From the NCBI GenBank assembly GCA_033439255.1, contig CM065880.1, forward strand, positions 930,001-994,000: DNA of 64,000 nt, read 5' to 3'. The stretch's first letter is position 1. Each line of letters begins with the position of its first letter. This document shows, piece by piece, positions 44,336 through 56,351 of the stretch. Made by a program: the position numbers and the translations under genes. Under the pieces are notes generated by a model. The model worked only from the letters and a program-made list of their open reading frames with translations. It ran no database searches and was not told where the DNA came from. This stretch comes from Hericium rajendrae. Lineage: Eukaryota > Basidiomycota > Agaricomycetes > Russulales > Hericiaceae.

Positions 44336-47246
44336 ATGGCTTCAAAATCTGAAGTCAAGGATGAAGTCATCGATGTGGATGCCCAGCCTGAGGTCGAAGT
44401 TCAGTTCATTGGCTGCAGATGGGGTACTGCGAAGAAGCGTGCAAAGGCGCACGTCACTGGCCCCAAAACGCCAGTAATCCACAATATAATTTCCGACTCT
44501 GAAGATGAGTCCTCCATGCCTACTGAGCCAGGCCCTTCGACCTCGCACATCGCACCTTCCCGTCGCCCAGATGTGCACCAGGTCGTCAAAGCCCGATACA
44601 ATGAAGTAAAGAGGAAAGGTATGAAACCAATGACATGCAGTTCTAGGCATCCTGAATCCAATGCTTGTGCAGGATCATCATCTGGCAGAGGAACGACAGA
44701 TGACCCTATGGTCATTAGTGATGATGATGACAATAAAACTAAGGCTATACTATCACTACTGGTACGTGTCCCTACTTGCCCGTGTATGTATAATTTATAG
44801 AACTCATCCTTTGATTATTGGTTTTAAGGCTGCAAAGCGAATGAAGCTGGATCCATCTCCTGGCTGGCAGGCAATGCCCATGGACTTGGACCCATCCTGG
44901 CAGTCAATGCCTGCTCCAGAACCTCCACTGACTGACTCAGAAGATGAATATCCAACCATCCATGCTGCTCTGGATATGCAAGCCAACAGAAATGTATGTG
45001 ATAATGTTTTCTTTTATGTCAATTTTGACATATCTCTCATATAGTGGAAGCCACTGCCCATGGTCAGCAAAACAACTGACCAAGTACCTGATGGACCTGA
45101 ATCCTTGTCTAAGCATACACCAAAACATCATAGAAAGAGAATCCATGGCTATATGGTTGAGCCACCTGTGCAAATAGGCTCTCGTCCAGCTGTGATGGAG
45201 AACCAGCACTGGTTGTGGGATTTGGTGTGTTGTAGATTCTGTTGAAGTCAATGCACCATTTATAACCTCAATATAGTGTGTTTCCTCAAAATTGCCTAAG
45301 CCTTGGAGACCAACAAGCTTGGATATTTCCTCGAAATGCTGCTCGTCTAAAACCTTTCGATTGGTCAGAGCAAACTGCATCCTTGTTTGATGATCTTCAC
45401 TACAGTCTCTTGATGAAATCTACATCTTTTCGTGAGGCTGGTGGATGTATGTGTCATGCTATCTATAATTTTCCTTGTTAATTGCATTATAATAATTTTA
45501 ATTATAGTCATCAGTAATATCAGTCAAGCAGCTGGTGCTATTGCTGTCTCAAGTGCAACACCAGGAGGACAGATAGAAGATGATAATATCTCTAATGGTA
45601 TGTAGCCTTTTTATATGTGCTTTTTCTGGAGGGCTTATACATATTAGAATCTCATGTTGATGCACAGAATCAAGAGGGGACTTTACAGTTTTGGGCTAAT
45701 GGAATTAGTAGGTTGCTAATCATTGCTGATTTTTAAAATTGATTTAACACAATGCTTGATATTTGCAGATCATATTTTGCATGGACATGATATTATTCCT
45801 TCTTATTCAAGTATGTCTAAGTTAGATTTTAGATCTAACTGTTACTCACTTGGCTCAGATAGAAGAAAAATTTTTACTGTGAATGATGTCAAATTTGATC
45901 CTAAAGAGTAAATATTATGGCTTGTTATATTCAACTGCACTAATATTATTTTTGTAGATCTGGATTAATGGCATCAGCTGGAAATGACTGTGCTGTTAGA
46001 CTATGGCAAACTAATAATTGTGATGAACCTCAGCAAATGAAAGAGAGTATGTATAATTAAAGCACTGCTATAAATTTTCTAATTTTTTATGTATAGTAAA
46101 ATTTGAAGATGCTCCTCATGGACTTTGGTTCAATAAGTCAGAGGATGCTACTGATAGGAGGCTTGCAGTTACTTGCTGTGATGGGTAAATTATTTATTAT
46201 CTTGTTAATTTTATACTTATATATCTTCAGATATATTTATCTATATCAAAAGCCTTTCAGCTTGAGTTCATCAAGGCACAAACTTCATGTTGCACAAGGG
46301 ACACAAAGACATAGTGCAGGAGCAATGGTTTGGGGTCATCACAGCACATCACACCTCTTGATAGCCTCATCTGAGCCAAATTATAATGGTGATTACAGAG
46401 GATTTCATGCTATTTTTGATAGCATAAGAGCTGTTCAGATTGTTGATCTTCTCTCTGGACAACATGGACATGCTATGGAAGGTGGTGATGCTATGGCCCT
46501 TAATTATGAAGGTAGATCTTTTTTTTTCTGAATTTTTCATATTAAAAGCAATTTTTTCTAGGCAAACATCTAGCACTGTTTACATGTGGTGCTGAGAACA
46601 CACATCCTTTACGTCTTTATGATGTGACTCAGAAGACTTCAAGTCCAATGACTACCATTGAACTTCAGCCCTTCTATTTTTCACCTTCCATTTCACATGA
46701 TGGTGAGGTAACAGAGGCTTCATTTAGTCCAGATGGTCTTTTTCTTGCTGTTGCTCGCAATGACAATACACTGCATGTATATGACACTCGCTTCCTGGAG
46801 AAGGGACCTCTCAGTCAATTTGCCCATTGGGGTGAAGAGCATTGTGTAGGCATGAATAGATGGGGTGTAATCAAGGCTACCTGGGTTGAGTCTTGGAATA
46901 GGTCAGGCTTGGGGCTTGTTAGTGGTGGGATGGATGGTGAGTGTATTTTTATGCTTAAGTTCTAATATTTATCTTTATTTCTGCTAGGCTGTGTTCGCTT
47001 GTGGGATGTTCGTCATTCTGATCAAGATCTTCAAAATGGTCAAATCTTGGCTCAAGTTGATTATGATATTGGAGATTTCTCTATTGGAGATGAGCATAGA
47101 GGTGAAAAGCCTCTTGTTATGTGAGTACTTTGTTCTGTCAATTCAATCACCTCATTTACTAATGTAGATTATCATTTAGTGGTGATAGTGGTGCTTCAGT
47201 ACATATCTATGAGAAATCTGGAAGCATGGAGAATCTGGAGGCATGA
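44336..47246 (+). CDS. WD40-repeat protein, AT-rich intron-dense gene
   Basis: Intact over about 13 exons. The acidic N-terminus starts MASKSEVKDEVIDVDAQPEV, followed by ISDSEDESS and DPMVISDDDD; then a Trp/Pro segment (PGWQAMPMDL...PSWQSMPAPE) and AWIFPRNAARLKPFDWSEQT. WD40 blades follow: FTVNDVKFDPKESGLMASAG with NDCAVRLWQT; PHGLWFNKSEDATDRRLAVT; HSAGAMVWGHHSTSHLLIAS; HLALFTCGAENTHPLRLYDV; EVTEASFSPDGLFLAVARND with NTLHVYDTRF; GLGLVSGGMDGCVRLWDVRH; and GDSGASVHIYEKSGS, stop at 47246. Introns are short and very T-rich, ending TATAG or TTGCAG. Codons favour A/T in third position, unlike every neighbour. Probably a propeller scaffold; role unknown. The start at 44336 is one of two nearby in-frame ATGs (the other at 44300). 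Confidence 0.88.
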
Positions 47247-47484
47247 TTGAATGATGGGTTTTATTTAGTGGTTCGATGTGTCTGGCACTGTTGTGTCCAG
47301 TGCTTTCATATTCTTGCTTTATAATAAATTCTGGTCTGTCGAACAGAAGACTGCGCACACAGAATTGTCGTGGCCCTTCAACACAGTATATTGGGTTAAG
47401 GTTGCCGGTCATCTCTCCGCGCGACTGGTCGGTGCGGGGCTTGGTTGTCTGCGCTGTGCTAGACGAGGCCGAATCGTCTGGAGT

Positions 47485-48210
47485 ATGCGACATTCCCGAC
47501 CGCTCCTCCAGAGCCATCCTGAACTGCTTGTCTTAGAAACACCTGGTCCATGCTGCGAGTATCGTCGTCGAGAACTGGCATTTGGCGCGAGACGGTAGGA
47601 CCGTGCGGGGTACGTCTGGCCTGACGTGGAGAGATGCGCTCTTCGTTACGGTGGCATCTATGTTATGGCCTTCGGTGAGTAACAGTGAGATAATGCAGAT
47701 TGTGCGCTGATTTTTCTGGTGGTAAGATGCCATCCCATGCCGCGATTCGTGTGATTATTGCTATGGTCGTAGTGGGCATAATCTACATCAAATGTACGCA
47801 GATCCTGTGGGGTACGCGTCTTCGTCGTCTTCTTCGTCGCCCGTTGACCTGTCATCCTGCAGAGTCTGTCCTTGTCATGCCTCCGCATGGTATACAGTTA
47901 GAGACACACCGCGGCTTCCCGCCATACCCGCTATTCGCTTCACGGAGCTTTATACCTCTGACAGCCTTCCAGAATCTTATTATCAATGAAGGACTGAGGA
48001 GATGGGACGTCCGCTACTACATGGTCGTTCTGAGAAAACGCTCGGACGGGGCGCCGAGTCTAGAAGTGATATTTTCGGTGAGGCTCTTGCAGTCGCGCCA
48101 TGGGATCCTGCTGATATCACATACAGAACTTGTTACCACATTTTCCTGTCTTATTGGAAGTATACCATGGTGTACAGGACTTTCTCGGAAAACATTCCGA
48201 CGTGATATAG
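47485..48210 (+). CDS. GPI GlcNAc-transferase subunit PIG-H, apparent one-base frameshift
   Basis: Subunit of the ER-membrane complex that transfers GlcNAc to phosphatidylinositol, the first step of GPI-anchor synthesis. Start MRHSRPLLQSHPELLVLETP with PCCEYR, then VENWHLARDGRTVRGTSGLT and WRDALFVTVASMLWPS. After an intron come hydrophobic AMVVVGIIYIKCTQILW and the diagnostic ESVLVMPPHGIQLETHRGFP, FIPLTAFQNLIINEGLRRWD and VRYYMVVLRKRSDG, ending NLLPHFPVLLEVYHGVQDFL with GKHSDVI. EYR and VENW lie in different frames one base apart at about 47565-47575. Either an error or lesion, or the first exon is wrong and an intron ends at the TTAG near 47535. The PIG-H core is clear. Confidence 0.87.
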
Positions 48211-48478
48211 AAATGATTCAATGACGTTTCTATGTGACCTGTCCATAGGGTCCGGAGCGATACAGGTGCGACTTCCTGCACGTACAGCAGCCGTCGGCCA
48301 TTCAGAGTTTAGGACTTATCCCTCATTCGGAGAGCTCAGTCTGTGAGATCATTCGCTAATATGTTTGGTTTCAAGCCCATTGGAACAAAGTTCATGCGCG
48401 TACAGCACTTGATATAGACGCGAAAGTGTGAAAGTACAAGCATGACGATCATACATCGTGAACGCCTCCCTAAAGACT

Positions 48479-51400
48479 TCACTTCCCTCCCATTAACATA
48501 TTTCTGAAGTCATTTTGTCCCTTTCCAGAAGCAGGAGCCTGCGACGGTCCAGCTGGAGGAGCCGGACGAGAACCGGCAGACACGGGCGCAGGCTTCTTCT
48601 TGTGGCCCAAACCAGCCCGCGGTCGAGACAACGCTGCTCGCGGAACGAAGCCCTTGGCAGAGGGTCCAGCTGCGCCAGCTCGAGGACCACCAACTCTATC
48701 GACTTCCGAGATCTGTAACGACTTTCCGCCGAAGACGATGGGGTCCGGTCGCAAAAGCAATTTCCCAGCATCCTGATCATAGACGACTTTGTTCAGCATA
48801 TTAGGACGGCATAGATGGATGAGAAACGACTCACGGCTGGAGTTTTCAGCTCAGCGACAGCTTCGTTTTGATCCGTGAATACTTCGACTCGAGCGACTGC
48901 AGCGTGCTTCTCCAGCTCCTGCTGGAGGAGCCCTTCTTGCGCTCCCGCCGGCAGACCACGAATTCGCACAGACCTGCTCCGGATGTCTGCCTGTTTGCCC
49001 AAGCCGCTCTCCGCTTCTTCGCGCTTGCGAGAGCGTACGCGTGTGTCAGCGAGCGTGACAGCAATCCTCCGATTCTTCAGCTCTTGGTTATTAGCATTCA
49101 GCGCTGCTGCTGCGGCCCTCTGCGGAAGACATTCGTAAGCAGGAATTCAGTGACCATGTCCACATGTGTGCGTACCTCGTTCTCAAACTCCACGAAAGCA
49201 AAACCCTTGGCATGACTCTGCGCGTCGGTAGGCATGCGAATCTCTTTAACAGTTCCATACTTATAAATGTGGAAATCAGTAAGGCTGACTCTGTTCATCA
49301 TTTGGCTTGCTTACCGTCTTGAACAGCTTCTGAAGGTCTTCTTTCGTGGCGAACTTGCTGAGACCAGCGACGTAGACCTCCTTCGCGTCCGCGTCTACGT
49401 CGGTGCGCTCCTTCTTTCGCACGGGATTTGAAATGAGCACGCTCAGAGGCATTCCAGGCTCCAGTTCTTGCCCGTGAAGCTCGAGGGCTGCCTTCGCTAC
49501 TGACTGCATGCATTCTTTGTTAGCATACTACGATGATCAAAAAGCTCATGAATGTACTCGCCGGCGAGGTGAATTGGACATAACAGAACCGGCGCGTGCT
49601 CTTGAACTTCTTGCTTGGCCAACGGACATCAAAAATGGGTCCATACTTCAATGTGTAACCTCATCAGCAATGGCTTTCTGCAACACACGTTTTACATACC
49701 TTGCCAAACAAGCTTCTCACAAACGCGTCGTCCGCCTTTTCCGGGAAGTTAGTCACATAGAGGGTCGACTCCCAAGCCATATGGACTGCGATCTCTTGGT
49801 CGTGCACGCGCTTCTTATCCTTGGTCAACGCAGCAGGAACGCTGTCTCGCTCCATGAACTCGACAGTCGCCACCAGCGCGTTCGGAAGCTGGGTCAACTT
49901 GACCTCTCTGATCTTGCCACACTGCCCGGTCTTCAGTACAAGAACATTACAGGTACGGTACGCATATACTCACGTCTTTGGAACAGTTTGATGAGGTCAT
50001 CTTCTGTTGTTCCCGGTGGGAGTTCGCCGACGAAGACGGTACAGTTTTCACGATCCCGTTTCAGTGGCTGAGGAGACTTTTCTATTTTGTATTGTTAGCG
50101 TCAGTGACCAGATTTGACCACAATCAACGTACCCATTCTAGCCTTCTTGCTATCCTCCTTGCCAAGTGACTCTTCAGCTTTTCTCTTCCCACTCGTCTCG
50201 GCCTGCGGAAAAGCTGCGTCGACATCCATAGCTCCTACTCCATTTTCAGTCGGCACTGCAATAGCAGCGACCGGGAGCTGAGCAGCCTGTTCTGCAGCAA
50301 TCTGCATCGCTTGGTACGATGCTCTCTCTGCCTCCTGCAAAGAAACCATCAGATCAAATCAACGTATGTCGAGACTGGAGTTACCTTTGCGCGCTTTCCG
50401 TTAACTCGTGAGCGAGCGCGGTCTATCCAGTCTAGGCCACTTTCCAGACTAGTGACAGAACCATAGGCAGTTTCGTGTGCGATCCATGCTTCCCATACAG
50501 CCTCTGGCCAGTCCAGATCCTTGTTGGCAATACTTTGGAACACGCGGCTGGCCTGGCTTGGATCGAATCGCCTGCCATCCCGAGAACCACGGTGAGATCC
50601 AGGGTATCATACAGAAGAAGAAAGATCTTACGCTAAAGCCTCCGTGTAAGCTATCCATGCGAGGTAGCTCGTCTTGTAATGATCGGCAGCATCTCCCCAT
50701 ACTTCAGCGGCTTCGGCGTACTCCTGCTGTTCATTGTGCTAGAGAGTACATCATTAGACAAATAGCATATGATATAAGAAAGTGAAATCTACTAGATGCG
50801 TGAGGAATCTTTCCAGTCGGTAGCGAGGATCGCCGGCTTTGGATGCTACGCGCCAAATGAGCTTTTCGCTCAGCATCGTGTAGGAAAGCGGACATACCTT
50901 GTCTGACCAGTTCGATGCTGTTCTCCAGTAGTTGATACAACCTCGGAAGAGCACCCTCTTCATCTCCTGCATGAAAAGTGTGGATCAGGCAAGCAAGCCA
51001 CGAAATGATGAAATGAACCGTACGGGCTTCCAATGCGATCCTCCTCTTTTCATAGGCCGCACGAGCCAGAACCAGAGGAACAAGTTGTTCAGGATCCTTC
51101 GAGAAAAGTCCAGTGGATATTGCACGCTCGTATGCAGCTACATATTAAAGACGATAAATGGGCAAATCCGGGCTATCCATAACGAAGTCGGTCACACCTG
51201 GAATTGATTCCACTTGTCCAGCGTCGATAAGCTCCTGGTTGGATTCCTGAAGGGTGAGACGCAGAATGTCAAAGATTGCTTCGCAGCAAAGGAGTGTGAA
51301 TGCAGACGCACCAAGAAGCGGAAGTACTTGGCCCATAGCTCTCCGCTTGCAGGGATGCTCCGTAAACCGCGCTGCAGCACGCTCAGTTGCGAATCTTGAT

Positions 51401-52660
51401 CCGCCTTATGTATGCGCTATTCCATGTACGGTGAGAACGAGGATGTAGGATGAAAGTGAGATACGAACCAATGCGTCTGCATATCCCAACCAGAAAGAGG
51501 CCAACGCATCTTCAGCACCAGCTTCACCGGCGAATCTACGCTGAGCGGCTTCTGCGACAGCTCTTTCATATATGCCTGAAAGAATTGAGAGTTCGGGTTT
51601 GCGGGCTCGACGTTCATAACTAACATAATGATTGTATGCGGCAAGGGAGTAGTTGGCCTGCGCCTGGGGTGCTGTGAGTTAGGATCCATGCGTAAGAGGA
51701 CGGAAATCCTTACAAGGGTAGATTCATATTGCTCTCTCCACTCGTAGACCTTCGCTGCCTTCGATCTCAGTTTTGAGGCTGCTACTAATAGGGTTTCATA
51801 GTTCTGAGGTGGCTGATAATTGGTGGTAAATGTAGAATAAGACTGGAATGTTTGCTCGTGATCTAGAGCCAAGCAAGTCAGACCTAGTCAACAGGGAATC
51901 ATGTCGAGCGTACCCGCGTGCGGCTGTTGTAAACGATCCAAGTGTAAATTATCGATGCTTGAAATCCAAAAAGGCCTTCACAAACAATAAGCCATCAAAG
52001 CAAACATTATAAGCTGAGGATAGCGAACTCACCTTTCTTCAGGTGATGCAGTTTCGAGCTTCGCGAGCTCCCAGTCTCGTTGCGCTTCCCACAACTCAGA
52101 GCCCTTACAGAAGAACATAATATCAGCAGAAGGCAAGACGCTGACAAAGACCGACTGCATACGCGCGATATGTGATTGAGACCTTTCTCTACAACAGCAT
52201 CCATGGCGTCTCGCGTCCAGACCGAAGAGAACGCGTCTTCCGGGTTGTTCGAAACAAGGCCTGATTCTTGCAGTTGGGCATGTCGCGAGATGAGAAAGTC
52301 GACATGCCTGTGGAGAATGGGTATTGCTATCGAAACCTTAGCCGAAAACAGATCCATAATACGACAGTACTCACATAAGTAGTCGGTTTCCGCCCTCTCG
52401 TACAAATCCAAGATTTGCTGTATTCCCTCCGGCGTGTTCAGATCCACAGCTTTCTCCTTCGCCTCTATCAATGGTAGCCACACGTCCTCCGGGCTGGCCC
52501 AGTACTTGGTCATCATCTCGCGCGCATCTTGAACCTGGTCCTCGAGGCCCGCCGCGGTCGCTAGATTGATATGCTGCACATGGAGGGAGAAATCATATGG
52601 ATTCTCGGCCAGAGCGGTCAGTACATTGGACAAAGCCTCCAGTGCGTCGGCTTCATCCAT
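48479..52660 (-). CDS. SART3/Prp24-type U6 snRNP recycling factor (HAT repeats, RRMs, LSm motif)
   Basis: Nuclear splicing factor that anneals U4 and U6 snRNAs. The N-terminal half carries HAT helical repeats: MDEADALEALSNVLTALAEN, PEDVWLPLIEAKEKAV, IQQILDLYERAETDY, VWTRDAMDAVVEKGLNHI and DLDWPEAVWEAWIAHETAYG. Then a basic linker (SGKRKAEESLGKEDSKKARM) and RRMs: CTVFVGELPPGTTEDDLIKL; STLYVTNFPEKADDAFVRSL; EVYVAGLSKFATKEDLQKLF with HAKGFAFVEFEN; and a weaker fourth one starting SVRIRGLPAGAQEGLLQQEL. The end QNDFRNMLMGGK is the LSm-ring-binding motif of Prp24/SART3. About fifteen introns. Start at 52660 and stop at 48479 are well supported. Confidence 0.93.
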
Positions 52661-52996
52661 GACGTCGATAGACTGAGTGGGGAGAGACGACCGACCTGGA
52701 TGTCCTCGTATAAGTTACGCGGCACACGCACTCAGACGCGGAGCACCGTGACAGTACCGTGACAGGAGCGCCACAGCCCATACAAAGTATGTTATTCCCC
52801 ACGATCTACTGTAGATACAGTCCGGCCGGGCCGCTGCGACGAAACCTTGAAAGCTTCTCCGACCAGGAGACCAGGACAACCTGGTGACTCCATTTATCCT
52901 GCAAAACCGGCGGATGGCGATTATCGCCATGGATGATCACTTCTGTGTCTGCGCTTTATCAAGCTTTCGCGACGCAAGTGTAACTAATCTACGACC
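52661..52996. promoter_or_regulatory. Divergent promoter region
   Basis: About 336 bp between the SART3-like and SDR start codons, which are divergent. No motif named. Confidence 0.55.
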
Positions 52997-54130
52997 ATGC
53001 CTGCCCCTTCCACGTCCTCTTTGAAGCTTCAGAACGTCTTCGACCTCACCGGTCGAGTGGCGCTTGTCACTGGCGGCGGAACCGGTATTGGTTTGATGAT
53101 CGCTGCTGGTTTGGCTACCAATGGCGCGAAAGTCTATATCGGTGCTCGCCGACTGGACGTGCTGCAGAAAGTCGCGAACGAGTACGCTAGCACAGGCCAG
53201 GGGACCATAATTCCGTACGTGGTCATAGGAATTCATCGATGAGATGGTCTTGACATCATACAGTCTGACTCTCGACGTGACGAACAAGGAGAGCATAGCC
53301 CAGGCTAAGGAGCTCATAGAGAAGCAAGAAGGTAAATTGCACATCTTGGTGAACAAGTAGGTTGTTCGCGCGTCCTATGAATGATCATGTCCTGACCACA
53401 ACTTCTTCGACACGTTTTTGTCAGCGCGGGTGCCGTAGGACCCGTACATTTATTCTTGAACGACCGTCAGGCTCCCGAACATAAGGACGCTGAGACTCTC
53501 GGTACGGCCCTCTTCAACAACGATAGTTTCGACGACTGGTCGAAACTATATAGCATCAACACATTCTCGATTTACTACGTGACCACTGCATTCCTTGGTT
53601 TGTTGGACAAAGGCAGTCGTGATTTTGAAGGCTTTACGTCCAGCGTCGTCAATATCACTAGTATCAGCGGCCTTGTCAAGCTTGCACAGGACCATGTATG
53701 GGATGCTGCTTTTTCCAGTTTTGTCAGTCTGATCATATTGCATTTCAGTTCTGCTACAACAGCTCTAAAGCAGCTGCATCACATTTGACAAGGATGATGT
53801 CGACTGAATTTGCACTCAATGGCGTCTCTGTCCGCATCAATTCGATAGCACCAGGCGTGTATGCCTCTGAAATGACGGTGGATGATGTCACAAGTGTTGA
53901 GGAAGTCGCAAAAATTGGGAAGAGCATAGTTCCTGTCCCTGCTGGCAGGGCGGGCACGTAAGTGTAATTTCTGTTCTTTTTCTTCCTGTCAATAATTTCA
54001 TGATTCAAATTTCAGAGCCGCTGAGGTCGCAGGAACTGTCCTTTATCTGTCTTCGTTGGCAGGAACCTACACGAATGGACAAGAGATCGTTGTCGATGGC
54101 GGCTACCTCGCTGTCAACCCTTCGACGTAG
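52997..54130 (+). CDS. Short-chain dehydrogenase/reductase (classical SDR)
   Basis: NAD(P)-dependent oxidoreductase. Starts MPAPSTSSLKLQNVFDLTGR; cofactor motif TGGGTGIG (in VALVTGGGTGIGLMIAAG), next KVYIGARRLDVLQKVANEYA, LTLDVTNKESIAQAKELIEK and LHILVN, the substrate loop, then NITSISG (catalytic Ser), YNSSKAA (the YxxxK pair) and RINSIAPGVYASEM, ending LSSLAGTYTNGQEIVVDGGY with LAVNPST. Five or so introns, one cutting just before the catalytic Tyr exon. The ARR after the second strand suggests NADPH preference (inference). Fungal relatives are often annotated as 3-oxoacyl-ACP reductase-like, but the substrate cannot be assigned. Confidence 0.9.
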
Positions 54131-54748
54131 ATTTTTCCATGGGGATTTATTGGCATGAGGCTTTCACGACTGTGACAGCTGGCAGAGTAGAAAATGGTAC
54201 AACAGAACTTAGAAGCAGTCGCGTAACCCAAGATTCTTTGGTCAATAATGTGCACATGAGAGTATAAGCCTAATGATTTTCGGGTTGGTCCTGTCAACGA
54301 GATTGGCGAGATGTTTTGAGAATTGCCTCGCGTACATGGCAGTTGTATTCTCATAATTTACTTCTCGTACCTTTGGCGGAGATCTGAGCAAGTGAACAAA
54401 TGACCAAATCTCCGTGCCGTACTAGCCAAGCCGCCGCCGCTGCTTGGCGCGCCTTGCTTCCGTTTCCGCTCTCGTCTCTCTCGACCTTCACACTGCCTGC
54501 GGCTATCTCAGTGAAATGGTGCTCGTGATCATACCCTTCTCACAACGAGGCGACTTAAACTTTTTGAAATTTGCAGAGTCAGGGTCATCCAGACTCAGAA
54601 TTTCAACATGTGCTTCTCAGTCGGCCGGTAGGGCAGACCGAGTCCCATGACCCCGTTCTACCGTATATCTCTGGGACTTTCGATCTTGTCTTGAATCAAG
54701 TTCTCTACGTTCCTTTTCGCCGAAAGACAAGCCTGAGCTACAGATTGC
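54131..54748. other. Intergenic
   Basis: 3' flank of the SDR and 5' flank of the flavoprotein. No gene seen. Confidence 0.6.
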
Positions 54749-56351
54749 ATGGCTCAATCATCCGACATCCCAGCCTTCGACTGCATTGTCATCGGCTCCG
54801 GCAATGCAGGCAGCTGCGCCGCTCTCTCCGCCATCGAGCATGGCTGCACTCGCATCTTGATCGTTGATAAATGCCCGAAGGAATGGGTCGGCGGCAACGG
54901 ATTCTTCACAGCGGGTGCGCACCGCACCGTGCACGGTGGTCTCGACGATCTCCTCCCGATCGTCACGAACGTCTCTCCCGATCTCGCCTCTAAGATCGAC
55001 ATAGACCCGTATACAGCAGATGATTTCCATGGCGATATCCACCGTCTGTGCTTTGGGAAGAGCGATCCCGCGCTTGCGAAGGCCGTAGTGGACGCGTCCC
55101 GGGAGGCGATAACATGGTTGGCGGAGCACGTGCGCGTGCCGTTCACGCTGGCGTTCAACCGACAGGCCTACGAAGTTAACGGCAGACAGAAGTTCTGGGG
55201 CGGATTGGCTCTCAGTACGGAGGATGGCGGGAAAGGTCTCATCCGGGCCCACGAAGCTGCTCTGGCTCGCGCAGCAGTCGAGGTCTGGTTCGATACGCCT
55301 GCTTTGGAGCTCGTCAGGGAAGGGGATGCCGTGACGGGTGTTGTGGTGCAGCGAGATGGACAACGTTTGCAACTAGAATCCCTCGCCGTCGTCCTTGCCG
55401 CCGGAGGATACGAATCCAGTCCTGAAGTGCGCGCGAAGTACATTGGCCACCAATGGGACAAGGCGAAGGTGAGTGATTTGGCATCGATCTTATAGGTCGC
55501 CGCTGACAATCAGTCAGGTTCGCGGTACACCGTACAACACTGGCGATGGCATACACATGGCTGCCGCAATCGGTGTCAAGCTCGCTGGTGACTACGAGGG
55601 CTGCCACGCTACGTGCTGGGACGCCAACGCGCTTGCTAACACGGGCGATCGCGAACTTAGCAATCAGTTCACGAAGTCGGGATATCCGCTTGGCATTATG
55701 GTGAATGCCAATGGCGAGCGCTTTGTCGACGAGGGCGAGGACTTCCGCAACTTCACCTATGCGAAGTTCGGGAAGGCGGTCCTTCGCCAGCCGGGAAGCT
55801 ACGCCTTCCAGATCTGGGATAGCAAGACGATCAGGTGGTTGCGGAAGGAGGAATACGGTGACGGTATTGTGGAAAAGATCTGGGCGGATTCGGTTGAAGA
55901 GCTCGCTGACAAGTTACGCGCTAAGGGCTTGCAGCAGCCGAAAGCGTTTGTGCAGACTGTCACATCCTACAACGACGCGGTTCAGCGTCGCCAGGAGTCC
56001 CATCCAAGCCTGAAGTGGGATCCAGCCGTCAAGGATGGCGTCTCTACCCAGGACTTGCCACTGCCGAAATCAAACTGGGCATTGACGCTCCAGGAACCAC
56101 CCTTCCTCGCAGTTAAGGTCGCATGCGGCATTACATTTACTTTCGGTGGTGTGGCTATCGACCCCGATACAGCGAATGTGCTTTCGGAGAAGGACGGCAA
56201 GCCGATACAAGGTCTCTTCTGCACGGGCGAGATGGTGGGAGGATTGTGGTATGATAATTACCCTGGTGGAAGCGGCCTCACGGCAGGCGCTGTCTTCGGC
56301 AGGAGGGCTGGAAGAGAAGTCGCACGTCTGGCAGCGCGTCTGGGTGCCTGA
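54749..56351 (+). CDS. FAD-dependent flavoprotein of the fumarate reductase/tricarballylate dehydrogenase (TcuA-like) family
   Basis: Two exons split by an intron at about 55470-55518. The N-terminus CIVIGSGNAGSCAALSAIEH is the dinucleotide-binding FAD motif, followed by ILIVDKCPKEWVGGNGFFTA. The middle includes AHVRVPFT-type capping residues, LESLAVVLAAGGYESSPEVR (second conserved FAD-domain segment) and TPYNTGDGIHMAAAIGVKLA. Near the end, GLFCTGEMVGGLWYDNYPGG followed by SGLTAGAVFGRRAGREVARL is the C-terminal FAD-binding signature. Bacterial TcuA oxidises tricarballylate to cis-aconitate; fungal substrates are uncertain. No membrane segment. The nearby SDR is on the same strand, but a shared pathway is only a guess. 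Confidence 0.87.

Noticed and set aside
44200-47480. WD40 gene as part of an intact transposon
   Set aside because: No terminal inverted repeats, target-site duplication or transposase frame was found at the borders by eye; only the composition is odd.
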